Positions 33,784-44,407 are shown, numbered from the stretch's first letter. The stretch is 64,000 nucleotides of DNA from Saitoella complicata NRRL Y-17804 (GCF_001661265.1 NW_017566995.1:62001-126000); one strand, 5' to 3'. The notes: generated from the letters alone by a model not told the origin. Program-made: numbers and translations.

Positions 33784-34673
33784 ATGAACACGACCACTTC
33801 TACTCTCAACAACAACAAGATCGAGGAAAGCCAGATGATGGCGACCTCCGCTTTCTCCCTCGACATGCACCGCTTCTTGCGAGAGCTCAACACATCTGTC
33901 CTTCCAACGGGCGCTAGCCTTCCCGGACAACCAGCCATGCCATCTATCAAGGACATCCTCACTCTCGTTGGCCCCGACATATCCCACGAAACCCTCATGA
34001 CCGCGCACTCCGCCTTCTCGTCCTCCATGCACAACTTCCTCCGCGACCTCAACACCCCCTCCCCCATGGCGAAACCCCGCCCGAGCTCCACCCCAGCTCC
34101 AAGTTTCTCCCTTCTCATGGACTCATGGACTCAGTGGTCGGCATCTCCCCTGAGAGCCCAGGGTGTTGGTTTACAGAACACATGAACCACCTCTCCCAAG
34201 TCTTCTGGCGTCCCCGCGATCCGGAGGCGGTTTTGACTCCAGGGCACGAGGATAACATCATGCGAATCCTCTTCCGAAAACGGATTAACGCGGCCATTGC
34301 CAATGAAGCATCCAACCACTTCCCCCTCGTGCGGTTAGGGGAGGCAGGGGAGTTTTGGTTGTTGATGAAGGTTATGAGGAGGATTGTTGAGGATGAAGAG
34401 GAGGAGGAAGTGGAGTATAAAGAGGGGTTGGCGGGGTTTTTGAATAGGATGGAGTGGTGGGCTGCACATTGTGTCAGCGAACGGGTGGAGGGGGATGCGG
34501 GGGTGGAAGTTGAGGGTGTTATGAGGTGTTCTTTTGGGGTTGAGTGTGGGTGGTGTTATGATGAGGTGCGGCAGGCTGAAGACACAGATGAGGGTGAGGA
34601 AGAAGGGTGTGAGATTATGAAAGGGAAGGTCTCTGATGATGGGACGGGGAGTGACAGTGGAGTGGAATTTTGA
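33784..34673 (+). CDS. Orphan protein with duplicated N-terminal motif
   Basis: Not recognised. The frame from ATG 33784 stays open to 34185; a second frame is open to 34673. A 74-nt intron at 34103-34176 (GTTTCT donor, TTTACAG acceptor) joins them in phase and gives 271 residues; the donor is weak, so the join is tentative. The first part has two copies of a roughly 24-residue unit, MMATSAFSLDMHRFLRELN and LMTAHSAFSSSMHNFLRDLN. The second part has HLSQVFWRPRDPEAVL, a helical GHEDNIMRILFRKRINAAIA stretch, an acidic loop and several Cys/Trp near the C-terminus. There is no signal peptide or membrane segment. The pyrimidine-rich leader supports a real gene. Confidence 0.5.
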
Positions 34674-34791
34674 GCATGCGTTCCAGCTTAGACATGCTAT
34701 AGATAAGAGTTCATGTTATAGAGGGGGTGAATAGACTTTTGTTATCTTTTCTATCGTCTCAACACCATGCCTATGCTTTCGTAATACAATT

Positions 34792-36129
34792 CTAAATTGC
34801 ACTTGCCTCCCGATCCGCCGCCATCGCCTCCTCTAACTCCTCACTCCTCATCCACCTCCCAACCTCCTCAATCAACCCCGCAACCCTCCCCTCCATCGCC
34901 CCCGTCAAATCATGCATACTGTACCCACACCGATGATCTGTAATCCTATTCTGCGGCCAATTGTACGTCCGTACCTTATCGCTTCGATCCCTACTCACCG
35001 TTCCCTGCGCCCGTCGTAAGTTTTTCTCGCGCTGGATGTTGGCTTCCCGACGACGGGCCGCTAAACGGGAACGGAGGACGAGGAGGGCTTTTGCGCGGTT
35101 GGCGTGTTGGGAGCGGGAGTCTTGCATGGAAATTGTGATGCCGGTGGGTAAATGGGTCAACCGGACTGCGGATTCGGTTTTGTTGACGTGTTGTCCGCCG
35201 GCGCCACGAGCACGCATGACGTCGATTTTGACTTCGCGCATGTCGACCTGGGCGAGTTCGTCGTCTTCGGCGTCTTGTTCGGATATCTCTGCTAGGACGT
35301 TCACAGCTGCGGTCGAGGTGTGGACACGGCCTTTTGCATCGGTTGCGGGGGTGCGTTGGACGCGGTGGACGCCGGCTTCGCCGCGGAGTTTGCCGAATGC
35401 GCCGGGTGAGGAGATTTGGATGATTGCTTCTGATAATCCTTCGCCCATTGCGTCGCTTTTGTTGATGGACATGATTTTGAATTGCATGCCCTCTATGGCG
35501 CAGTACCTTTCGTACATTCTGAGGAGATCGTGGGCGAAGAGGGATGCTTCATCACCCCCGATACCGGATCGGATTTCGAGAAGAGCGGGGAGGTGGGCGT
35601 GAGGGTGTTTCGGTGTAAGCGCGATAGTGAGCTCTTCTTTCAGTTTGACCAGGCCGCCGACTGTAGCTTCCATGTCTTCGCGAGCCATTGCTTTCATATC
35701 CGGATCTGTGGTCGAGTTCATCTCTTTCTGGAGTTCTTCGATGCTTCGTTCCGCGTCTTCCAAGGCCTGTAAAGCGTTCGATACATCTTCCAAGTCACTT
35801 ATTCGCTTATTCAAAGCGATTGTCTCTTTGTTGAACTCGACACCCTCGGCTGCTTCTGCGTTGGCTCGGGCTTTCAAGGCGTTGTACTGTGATTTGAGTC
35901 GTTTTGCACGCATCCGCAGCGCCGGGCTGAGTTCACCCGTTTGGTAAGCCTCATCTGTTTTTGTTTCCGCTGCCACAGTCGAAGCCATACGGATCCCGGT
36001 ATATGGTGTCGCAGGGAGATGCGACGGCGTCACTCGAACTGGCGGTGATCTCACTATTGCGGGTCCAAAGCGATTGATCCGAGGCGCTTGTCGCAGGCAA
36101 CTCCGGCAGACCCATGGTAATCTATACAT
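34792..36129 (-). CDS. mrf1: Mitochondrial peptide chain release factor 1
   Basis: A 445-residue single-exon protein from the ATG at 36129; the frame is open farther upstream but the sequence there does not look like a presequence. The chosen start gives an Arg-rich, acid-poor mitochondrial targeting region (MYRLPWVCRSCLRQAPRINR). Class I release factor features: RSGIGGDEASLFAHDLLRMYERY, GAFGKLRGEAGVHRVQR, and the catalytic GGQ at about residues 311-313 in ARGAGGQHVNKTESAVRLTH, followed by QDSRSQHANRAKAL. It hydrolyses peptidyl-tRNA at stop codons on mitochondrial ribosomes. Confidence 0.95.
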   Translation of the reverse strand: MYRLPWVCRSCLRQAPRINRFGPAIVRSPPVRVTPSHLPATPYTGIRMASTVAAETKTDEAYQTGELSPALRMRAKRLKSQYNALKARANAEAAEGVEFNKETIALNKRISDLEDVSNALQALEDAERSIEELQKEMNSTTDPDMKAMAREDMEATVGGLVKLKEELTIALTPKHPHAHLPALLEIRSGIGGDEASLFAHDLLRMYERYCAIEGMQFKIMSINKSDAMGEGLSEAIIQISSPGAFGKLRGEAGVHRVQRTPATDAKGRVHTSTAAVNVLAEISEQDAEDDELAQVDMREVKIDVMRARGAGGQHVNKTESAVRLTHLPTGITISMQDSRSQHANRAKALLVLRSRLAARRREANIQREKNLRRAQGTVSRDRSDKVRTYNWPQNRITDHRCGYSMHDLTGAMEGRVAGLIEEVGRWMRSEELEEAMAADREASAI

Positions 36130-36288
36130 GATCCTCTCAACAATTGCAATCCCAGACCAACTCGAATTCGCGAACCCTCGAGGACCCGCAAGCAAGCTAC
36201 GCCACAGACGGCACCCTGCACCGCCACGTATCTTCGCTACAGGCACATATTACAATATTTGCCTCTTCCGACAATCAAGTCAGTCGAA
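36130..36288. promoter_or_regulatory. Divergent promoter of mrf1 and slm3
   Basis: 159 bases between two start codons of nuclear genes that both serve mitochondrial translation. Confidence 0.6.
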
Positions 36289-37680
36289 ATGCGATTATCG
36301 TTATGTTGGCCTCGCCTGTCGACATTGCCAATCAGAAGGAGTGTGCTGGGGTGTCGAGCGTATTCATCCTCTGCAACGCCGGCCGAATCGTCCAAGGAAG
36401 CGGTGGAGACTCTTGAAAAACGGGTGGCATATGTCGATCACGCACCGCGGCGGGGCGACACGATTTACGTCGCAATGTCCGGCGGCGTCGACTCCTCCCT
36501 CGCCGCCTCACTGTACAAACAGGCCGGGCACGACGTCATGGGAATCTTCATGCGAAATTGGACAACCGACGACGACCCCTCCCGCACAGCCCAAGGTTGC
36601 CCCCAAGAACGCGACTGGCACGACGTCCAAGAAGTCTGCGCACACCTCCGGATCCCGTGTAGACGGGTTGACTTGAGCAAAGATTACTGGCTCGATGTGT
36701 TTGAGCCGGCGTTGGAGGGGTATAGGGTGGGGAAGACACCAAATCCGGATGTGTGGTGTAACCGCGAAATCAAATTCGGGAAATTCTTCGATCATGTCGC
36801 TCAACTCGCCGCTGCCGAAGGACCACTGGGTCCGAATCAGAAATGGTGGTTAGCGACGGGACACTACGCCCGCGCCGCTCATCGCCTCGAACTCACGACC
36901 TCCTTCGCATCCCTCGACCCTCCGAAGGAAAGCGTCCTCATGCGCTCCAAAGGCGATAAGAAGGATCAAACATACTACCTCTCGCAAATTCCGCAACGCG
37001 CACTCCGCCATGCCCTTTTCCCGCTGTCCGCATACCCCAAATCCCATGTTCGCAGATTGGCCCTCTCCCACGGTCTCCCCAACGCCCAAAAACCAGACTC
37101 ACAAGGCCTCTGCTTCGTCGAACCCTCCAACCACGGCAAGCACTTCCGCGACTTCCTCTCCCAATACCTTGAACCCAATCCCGGCCCTATCAAAACTGAC
37201 TCCGGCGTCGTCGTTGGGACCCATCAAGGTCTCTGGCACGCCACCGTTGGAGAGGGAAGCGGAGTCTCAACTCCACAGATGACACCAAGTTTTCGGGGCC
37301 GGTGGTTTGTCTTGAAGAAAGACCAAGAGAAAAATGAGATCACGATCGTTAACGGAACTCATCACCCCCTCCTGTACCATCGCTCTCTCATCGCACATAA
37401 TTTCAAGTGGATCACGGAAGCTGAGCGTGTTCCGCTTCTTGGAAAAGAAATTGCTTTGGAAGCTCAGATTAAGCATGGACCCTACGCACAGGAATGTGGG
37501 ATTCAGGTTTTGAGTGATGGCCCAGAGGGAAGTGTAGTGCGTATCTTGTTTAGGAATAGACAGAGGGGGATAACGCCGGGTCAACACGTCGCGGTGTGGA
37601 GAGGGAATATCTGTTTGGGTGGTGGAGCGATCAAGTATGCGGAGGAAGACGAGACTCACACTTCATATCGAGGAGATTAA
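36289..37680 (+). CDS. slm3: Mitochondrial tRNA-specific 2-thiouridylase (Mtu1/Slm3)
   Basis: 463 residues, single exon. It thiolates U34 of mitochondrial tRNAs for Lys, Glu and Gln (MnmA family). Seen: PP-loop YVAMSGGVDSS (about 60-70) for ATP adenylation, GIFMRNWTTDD, the first catalytic Cys in NPDVWCNREIKFG, KKDQTYYLSQIPQ, the second Cys in DSQGLCFVE, and a C-terminal beta-barrel with GQHVAVWRGNICLGGGAI. The first 30 residues (MRLSLCWPRLSTLPIRRSVL) form a mitochondrial presequence. A start ten codons upstream (36259) is possible. It shares a 159-base promoter region with mrf1. Confidence 0.94.
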   Translation: MRLSLCWPRLSTLPIRRSVLGCRAYSSSATPAESSKEAVETLEKRVAYVDHAPRRGDTIYVAMSGGVDSSLAASLYKQAGHDVMGIFMRNWTTDDDPSRTAQGCPQERDWHDVQEVCAHLRIPCRRVDLSKDYWLDVFEPALEGYRVGKTPNPDVWCNREIKFGKFFDHVAQLAAAEGPLGPNQKWWLATGHYARAAHRLELTTSFASLDPPKESVLMRSKGDKKDQTYYLSQIPQRALRHALFPLSAYPKSHVRRLALSHGLPNAQKPDSQGLCFVEPSNHGKHFRDFLSQYLEPNPGPIKTDSGVVVGTHQGLWHATVGEGSGVSTPQMTPSFRGRWFVLKKDQEKNEITIVNGTHHPLLYHRSLIAHNFKWITEAERVPLLGKEIALEAQIKHGPYAQECGIQVLSDGPEGSVVRILFRNRQRGITPGQHVAVWRGNICLGGGAIKYAEEDETHTSYRGD

Positions 37681-37946
37681 GGGCTATGGGTGCAGCCATC
37701 GTAGGATCCGGAGGGTGTACTTGTACGTATTTGTTTGGATAGATAGGAACCTTTGTCGGCGCTGGCGTTTTTAAGGTTTAGCTTAGTATATCCACCTTTC
37801 AACTTTGAGCATTAGTATAGGCGTAGGCCAAATGCATCTGATCTCCTCTTCTTTGATATAGCCGACGTTCACTCCTCTCCTCCTATCGTATCCTACGCCA
37901 GCGCAAGACGGACGTCTTCGTATATCCTCCCGACAATAACTCACTC

Positions 37947-38711
37947 TCACCTCGCAACCCGATCGAAAACCTGCCCCCTAACACTGCTCCCCACCATGCT
38001 ACTCCTCACATTCCTCCTAAACCCCTCCCGATCCCTCCTCAAATCCTCAGCCGCCTCCTTATTCAGCGGATCATCCGCATTTGGCTCGAGGAAGAGGTAC
38101 TGTAGGCCGACCATGACGGCATTGAGGTTCAAGACCGGTTTCCAGTCTTCGCGAAGGATGTTGAGGCAGACGTTTCCGTCGAGGTCGATATTGGGGTGGT
38201 AGATCTGTGTCCCAGAAGTTTATGTTAGCGACCGTATACTACGTACACAGTGACAAAGACTTTTGGGGCACCTTTTGGGTACAGCGGACTTTTGGGGGTT
38301 GGTGGGGATAGTCGTTTGAGATTGCGAAGGAGAACTTGAAGAGTCCGCCTCGATACATGCCTGTGAGACCATCAGCACTGCTCACGGAGTTGAAAGTCTC
38401 GCATACCCTCATCGGGCTCGATTGTAAGAAAAAAGTTTAGCAAGTCCTCTGGATTGGGGAATTGTGTTTGCATCGTCGAAGGAAGTGAGAGTTCGGTCAA
38501 ATCTACAAATCGCACAGCCGTGTCAACAACTGCCTGAAGTTATCAGGGCTGTGTGCGGAACTTACCTTTTTGAACACGAATCTGCGCAGCGCTGACCTTT
38601 GGCCTCTTCTTCTCCGCCTCGGCAGCGTCCTTCTTCATAGTCCAGATCCTGTAAGCCATCGGTCAGCATTCCCTTCGGAATCCTGTAGTCTCCTATCGCT
38701 TACTTGAGCAT
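37947..38711 (-). CDS. ubc12: NEDD8-conjugating enzyme Ubc12
   Basis: Five exons: 38711-38704, 38648-38566, 38502-38407, 38360-38272, 38204-37947; 177 residues. Exon 1 is only 8 nt (Met-Leu and part of Lys). Ubc12 transfers NEDD8 (Rub1) to cullins. Seen: the N-terminal [18 protein letters not shown] tail that docks the NEDD8 E1, [48 protein letters not shown] and the catalytic Cys at residue 105 in [11 protein letters not shown]. The four introns (55, 63, 46, 67 nt) were placed by frame; the join at each preserves the family sequence. Confidence 0.95.
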
Positions 38712-38971
38712 TATGGGCAATAGTATCAGTCAAGTAGGAAGTGGTATATGCTATGCGCTGTAACGAATGCGCTTTGGTGTTGATGTTTGTCGTTGCTGGA
38801 GCCGATGTGGATTTGCGGAGACCGCGGGCAGCTGTACGAGCGCCCGATGTACGTAATACATGTACTGTGCACGAAGTTGGTTAAACAAGGGGTTCTTGAG
38901 ATATGGTATGATTGATATCCTAAATTCCATAAGCCTATCGTGCTCTCCTCGAACCCTCCGGTAGGGGTGGT

Positions 38972-40006
38972 TCACGCCCAACGACCGAACAACTCCTGCT
39001 CGGCAGGCTTGTTCTGGAAAATCTCGTCGATTTCCTTCATAACACCATCATCAATCTTCTCCAAGATCTCAAGAGCCTTGACGTTCTCGTCGACCTGTTC
39101 AGGCTTAGAAGCTCCAGTGATGACGGTAGAGACATTAGGGTTCTTCAAGCACCAAGCCAAGGCAAGCTGAGCGGTGGTGGCACCGAGTTTCTCGGCGACC
39201 TTGGTGAGCTTACGAACCTTCTCGAGCTTGGCTTTTCCTTCCTCGGTGGAGAGACCATCACGGAATTTCTTCATGATGGGGTCATCGCGGGCAAGGCGGC
39301 CGTCCTCGGGGATGCCGTCGTTGTACTTTCCGGTCAAGATACCAGAAGAGAGGGGAGACCAGATGGTGGTACCATACTCGTACAACTTGAACAAAGGCAC
39401 AAACTCCTTCTCGAGCTTGTTGCGCTCAAGGAGGTTGTACTGAGGCTGGTCGACAGAGGGCGCGATGAGGTTGTATTTGGTCGCGACATGGTGAGCGTGC
39501 TCGATCTCGAACGCGGACCACTCGGATGTACCCCAGTAAAGAGCATGACCATCATTGACGATCTTGGTGAACGCACGAACGATCTCCTCCATAGGCGTAA
39601 GCGGATCGGGACGGTGCGCCATGACAATATCAACATAATCCAATTGCAACCTCTCCAAACTCTTCTTCATACCCTCCAGCAAATGCTTCCTACTCAAGCC
39701 CTTGTCGTTTGGTCCCGCTCCACCCCAGTACAACTTGGTCGAGATAACGTAGTCAGACCTGTTCCATCCCAACTTCTGGATCGCGGCACCCATTGCCTTT
39801 TCGCATTCTCCGTTTGCGTAGACCTCCGCAGTGTCGAAGTAGTTGATCCCGTACTCCCATGCTTTGGCCATGCACTCCGCGGCACCGTCACCAGTCACTT
39901 GTCCTCCGTAGGTGATCCAGCCACCGAGGGAGAGAGCAGAGACCTTCAATCCGGTCGCGCCGAGGAAACGGTACTGCATCTTGTCTGTCTTCAATTCGGG
40001 AGCCAT
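38972..40006 (-). CDS. Aldo-keto reductase, voltage-gated K-channel beta-subunit type
   Basis: 344 residues, single exon, strong codon bias. It belongs to the AKR6/Shaker-beta class of NAD(P)H-dependent oxidoreductases. Seen: RFLGATGLKVSALSLGGW, the catalytic Asp and Tyr in NYFDTAEVYANG, the Lys in YVISTKLYW and His in DIVMAHRPD, the LYWGTSEWSAFEIEHAH segment and the cofactor-binding IITGASKPEQ-like STVITGASKPEQ near the end. Fungal members are cytosolic reductases of uncertain substrate. A channel partner is not implied. Confidence 0.92.
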   Translation of the reverse strand: MAPELKTDKMQYRFLGATGLKVSALSLGGWITYGGQVTGDGAAECMAKAWEYGINYFDTAEVYANGECEKAMGAAIQKLGWNRSDYVISTKLYWGGAGPNDKGLSRKHLLEGMKKSLERLQLDYVDIVMAHRPDPLTPMEEIVRAFTKIVNDGHALYWGTSEWSAFEIEHAHHVATKYNLIAPSVDQPQYNLLERNKLEKEFVPLFKLYEYGTTIWSPLSSGILTGKYNDGIPEDGRLARDDPIMKKFRDGLSTEEGKAKLEKVRKLTKVAEKLGATTAQLALAWCLKNPNVSTVITGASKPEQVDENVKALEILEKIDDGVMKEIDEIFQNKPAEQELFGRWA

Positions 40007-41026
40007 TGTAGTATTTCAAGGATCTCAAGGGATGTGTGGTGGTTTGGTAAGTCCGGCATGCTGCCAGTTCTTATTTGCTGGGATCCGCGGCGGCGTTTCT
40101 TTGGCCGATCATCCCGGAGTTTGTTCGAGGCGGGGTGATATGATGACGTGAAGGATCGCGGACGCCTTGGACCCGACCGACGTACAGGTAGCTGTACAAA
40201 CCGTGGAAGATGATGAGATCTGGAGACTTCAGGAAGCAATCTTGAATTCTTTGCAACTATTAGATGTCAAAACCCATGTAACTGTACCATGAAACACCTT
40301 TCTTCAATGCCTTAGGTGCAAACATGCAAATGCATTGTCAAAAATGATACAAATTGGGAGGTGACTGAGAGTGCCAAAGTTGAAGACCTCTTCTGATACT
40401 ATGAGGTCAGGAAAAGGCCAGATTTTCAGAGCTGGCGGTATCTGCGGAGGCGCTACGTGAGCGGAACCGAGATATGTGGAACTTGGATTGGTGTCCGACA
40501 TAACTACCGGACGCTCTCATACTCGCTCACTGCGGATGCTCGGACTTGTAGAGGTTGTCTATATGCACCTACTTTGTCAAGGGATCCTACCGCCGGAGGC
40601 ATGAAGTAGCAGGGGAGATGAACTGCTGGTGCAGTCGATATTGGCAGTATGTGTCGACTCGTTGCGTATTCGTTAACTACGAGAATATATCTCTTCGTAA
40701 TGCTTCGATCTGTATGCCTTAAGAGTTACCCATAAGGTGATATTACCAGTGCTGCCCTCAAGTTTCTCACGACTGCGCTCCAATTGCACGCCTGACCGTA
40801 TCCCAACCGTGTCAATCCCATATTTGAGAACGATCCCACTTCGCGCTGGATACATGAGCTAGACAAGGTGTACACTTACAAGTGTGTCCATAGCCTCATC
40901 CACAAATACGGATTTTCAGTTTTCCATCATCCCGATCCCCTCAACCTCCACTTCACGTCCACGGTACGAGATAAGCAAGTCCATATTAAGATCTCATCTC
41001 GAACTGTAAGTATGCCAGCTATTATC
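40007..41026. other. Intergenic, no gene recognised
   Basis: About 1020 bases between the reductase start and the osh3 3' end. No coding frame longer than chance, no repeat and no RNA gene seen. Confidence 0.45.
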
Positions 41027-43951
41027 CTAATGCTTGAAAATATGCATCACACCAGTCCAGTCACCCTTCTCCCTCTCTCTCCAATATCCATCTTCACCAT
41101 CCTTGATCCTCCAGACGGCATTCAGGCCTTCTCCACTAACTTTTTCAAACCACCTCGGAATCCAGGTCTCTCCATTCGCCTCCATCTCCTTCCTTCTACT
41201 CCTCTGGTTCTCCTCGAGTGCGAGCTTGATAGGCTCGGCGGCATCAAGCTCGCCCATCTCGCACATGCGCTGATCAGGACGAAGACGGGTATCGGTGATA
41301 GGCAAACATCCACGTTCAATCTCCGTAACCTCATTCAACTGCGCCGCAAATTGCGTGAAACCACAATGTTTCTCAGGGACATCAACCAACGGGTCAACAC
41401 TCCACACTACCTCTCCATCCCTTCCACCGCCAACAAAAGCCAGTGATTGCGTCCACTTCCCACTCAACCCCAACTTCTGGACTTTCTCACCCGCATCAAA
41501 AGCCTGGACCGCCACATCCTCACTCCGGCCAGAGAACATCTTTCCGGCCTTAAACGTAACTACTGCCTTTTCTCCAGTGGTCTGGTTCGTCACCGTCATC
41601 GTGCCAGTAGGCTCAACATACTTCTCCCCCATCGCAATATTCCTCAAAAAAGTCGCAGGCTTATCCCACACATACACATCCCCCCCCAATTCCAGATGCG
41701 TAGACCCATGCGTGATAATCTCCGCACTCTTTCCCCAAAACTTCTGCTCAGGACTTGGTGACGCATCCAGCTTCCATCCATGTTTGGATTCAACACACAT
41801 TGCCACAATAGGTGGCCTGTGTTCGACCTTCTCTGCGATAAACCTCCATCCACGATCCTCACGCACGCATTCGAATGTCTCACCCAACAAGGGGTTGAAC
41901 ACCTTCCTCACACTCCTCTCCTTCGCCCTCATGTTGCTAAACGCACTACACGCAAACGCAGCAATCCATAATATCCTCTCGCCATCCTCCTTTGGCTTTG
42001 TCTGCGCAACCGTCAATAACCTAGAGTACTCCAACTCCTCCGCAATACGTTGTAGTAGGTTGAGAGGCTCGTTCGACGCGACAGGCATGGCGATCGAAGA
42101 CAGGTCCTTCCCAACATTCTTACGGAGGAAGGCTAGGAGAGACGGCGGCTGTACCGTCACCTCCTTCGGCAAATTCGCCCGTCTCCTAACCTCGCCAACG
42201 CGTTCAAGCGGATACAACACCCTACCCTTACCCGCATCTCCACCCTCCTCAAGATCCCCAGTATTGGTACTGGTTGAACGAATGGTAGCAATCGTCCCCC
42301 GACTATCCTCCCGTCTAAAAATCTGCGTAGCCCCACTCGTCGCACCAATCGGGGGTGCAGGCTCAGGCTCCGCACTACTCTCCTCCGTCTCCGTCGAATA
42401 ACTCTCACCATCACTCATGAAGACCTCTTCCTCGCTCTCCGTTTCTTCCTGTACATCCATCAACGCCGTCGCTGAATCCCTCTCATTCTCCAGCACGATG
42501 ATGGAAGAACCGTGACCGACGGCGTCGCTGGCGGAGGTGGCTAAGTGTTGGTCTTCGGCGTCGAACCATTCTTCGTTGGTGGTTGTCATGACACTTCGAG
42601 AGCCATCGATCGAGGGACGAGAACTACCAGGCGAACGCGAAAACCCGTGCTCAAACTTGGGACTCAACGGCGAAGTGCTGAGCGGCGTCCGCGGTATCCG
42701 AGCACGAGAGGCTGTGACAGTCCGCAACTGTGCAATGATATCTTCAACCTCCCTTTCCAAACCCCTCAACTTCGTTCCCGACGACGTCGAACATGAGACC
42801 AGTGGCGCAAGGACACGATCAGGACTCGGCGGCGGGTAAATCGTTGGCGTACCCGTCCTGCCACTCGGTGTGCGCTTGAAAAGTCCCTTCGCTGGTGCCT
42901 TCGAGGGACTTGGTATGGGACTGAGGTTTTCTGCACTCAAGTTCGGGGATGCGGTGGCACTGTTGATATCACTTCTCACGTCTTTGATTCCCTCCTTAAC
43001 ACCCTCCAACCTGTTCACCAATTCTTCCACCTTCATCCAGCTCTCATCGTCCCTCTCCCTCTGTTGCTGCTGCTCATTCGCTCTGACCTTCAGACTCCCC
43101 GCTCCGGTCCCAGCCCCCGAATGCGCAATCCCCATCCGCTCCCTAACCTCGAACCCTTCGACTGCAACCTCCATCGCCTCCCTCCAGCTCTCAAACTCAA
43201 AAGTGCCACCACACCTCAAATGCCACATCTCCGCCCCGGCGTCAACCACAATCTCTCTCCTCTCCACCACGAAAGTGATGGTCGCGAGTGGGAGTGGGAT
43301 GATGCCTCGTTTGTGGGCAGGAGTGGAGGGGGAGTGGGTGTAGGATAGGGTAGCGGTGGGTATGTCGAGGGTGAAGTAGCGGCGGGCGTAACCCTGGAGG
43401 GCTTTGCGGCGGCGTTTGAGGAGGGGACCGCTATGTGTCGTCCCACCGGACCAGGATGGGTCGGGAGTCAGCGTTGGAGCAGAAGTGTTAAGAGAGGAGG
43501 CGGAGAAGAGAGTGGTGGGAGAGGGCGTGGGCGCGTGGGTAATGATGAATGTCACGGTTTTTGAGAGTTGTTTGGAGAAGGTGTTGTCGAAGACGAGGGC
43601 GTACATCCCGGCTTCGCCGTTCTTGACGTCCCATGTACCCCTCGCGACCTGCCCTCCAGAAACACGGCCACCCCATACGACCTCGACCAGTCCCGCTGCA
43701 CTCAGGCGTTGCTGACACGTTTGTCCTGTCTGTGGGCCCGGAATGGCGGGTGACCCCGTACCCAAGCCGCCACCACGAGCCCGGCTTGCAGGATCCGAGG
43801 AAGAAGAGGGAGTTGTGGGCTTCCGGTATAGAGCGTAATTGATCGACTTCTTCGTCGGTTTGATTTGGTATGATAGGGTATGTCCAGCGGGGACTTGTAC
43901 CCACTTGATCAGGAGGTCGCGGGAGTGAACCTCGACCGTTTCGAGATCCAT
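41027..43951 (-). CDS. osh3: Oxysterol-binding protein homologue Osh3
   Basis: 974 residues, single exon. Domain order is that of yeast Osh3: an N-terminal GOLD-like domain (about 1-140, with YQIKPTKKSINYALY and GMYALVFDNTFS), a PH domain (about 175-275, ARRYFTLD to FESWREAMEVA), a Ser-rich linker, an FFAT motif EWFDAED at 461-467 for docking on the ER protein Scs2/VAP, and the lipid-transfer domain (about 590-974). In the lipid domain NPLLGETFE is present, and the family signature reads EKVEHRPP at 707-714. Such proteins move sterol or PI4P at ER-plasma membrane contacts. Confidence 0.93.
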   Translation of the reverse strand: MDLETVEVHSRDLLIKWVQVPAGHTLSYQIKPTKKSINYALYRKPTTPSSSSDPASRARGGGLGTGSPAIPGPQTGQTCQQRLSAAGLVEVVWGGRVSGGQVARGTWDVKNGEAGMYALVFDNTFSKQLSKTVTFIITHAPTPSPTTLFSASSLNTSAPTLTPDPSWSGGTTHSGPLLKRRRKALQGYARRYFTLDIPTATLSYTHSPSTPAHKRGIIPLPLATITFVVERREIVVDAGAEMWHLRCGGTFEFESWREAMEVAVEGFEVRERMGIAHSGAGTGAGSLKVRANEQQQQRERDDESWMKVEELVNRLEGVKEGIKDVRSDINSATASPNLSAENLSPIPSPSKAPAKGLFKRTPSGRTGTPTIYPPPSPDRVLAPLVSCSTSSGTKLRGLEREVEDIIAQLRTVTASRARIPRTPLSTSPLSPKFEHGFSRSPGSSRPSIDGSRSVMTTTNEEWFDAEDQHLATSASDAVGHGSSIIVLENERDSATALMDVQEETESEEEVFMSDGESYSTETEESSAEPEPAPPIGATSGATQIFRREDSRGTIATIRSTSTNTGDLEEGGDAGKGRVLYPLERVGEVRRRANLPKEVTVQPPSLLAFLRKNVGKDLSSIAMPVASNEPLNLLQRIAEELEYSRLLTVAQTKPKEDGERILWIAAFACSAFSNMRAKERSVRKVFNPLLGETFECVREDRGWRFIAEKVEHRPPIVAMCVESKHGWKLDASPSPEQKFWGKSAEIITHGSTHLELGGDVYVWDKPATFLRNIAMGEKYVEPTGTMTVTNQTTGEKAVVTFKAGKMFSGRSEDVAVQAFDAGEKVQKLGLSGKWTQSLAFVGGGRDGEVVWSVDPLVDVPEKHCGFTQFAAQLNEVTEIERGCLPITDTRLRPDQRMCEMGELDAAEPIKLALEENQRSRRKEMEANGETWIPRWFEKVSGEGLNAVWRIKDGEDGYWREREKGDWTGVMHIFKH

Positions 43952-44407
43952 TGCAAGCCAACAACCCCGTAAAAGTTGAGCAAGTGAAGGTCGACTGGAT
44001 ACTGAATGTAGGAGGCAGAGCGTGTGACTGTATGCTGGATTGAACGAGCTGCCCTCTTATGATCTTGTTCGTGTTCGTGTTCGTTCGTGGGTGTATGCTG
44101 CCCAATTTCGTCAGGCTGCTGCGCGTGCTGCACGGGCCGGGGCGGTCTTACTCCGGAACTGGAGGAACGTATACCCGGAGGCGTGTCGATTCAACTTGAC
44201 AGAATAATCATCTGGAGGGTCAAACGATTTAAGCCTTTTCAAAAAGATTCGGATAAACAAGCTTCAAAGCTGTCAAACACGAGGCTGTTTCAACGTGCTA
44301 CGATAGAGCCCCCGGTCGCGGTACCCCGCAGCCGAGCCTCGTACACAGCCCCGAGATGAACACCGTACACCATCCCTAACCTCCAACACCTTTGACGACA
44401 GCGAGCC
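43952..44407. promoter_or_regulatory. Divergent upstream region of osh3 and the isomerase gene
   Basis: 456 bases between two divergent starts. No clear motif stood out. Confidence 0.4.

Noticed and set aside
34125-34673. Independent gene starting at the ATG at 34125
   Set aside because: It would overlap the upstream frame by 61 bases with no room for a promoter; one spliced gene is simpler.
41295-42401. 368-codon frame antisense to osh3; also 47673-49187 antisense to the ISWI gene
   Set aside because: They mirror well-supported genes; composition is driven by the opposite strand and no domain is present.
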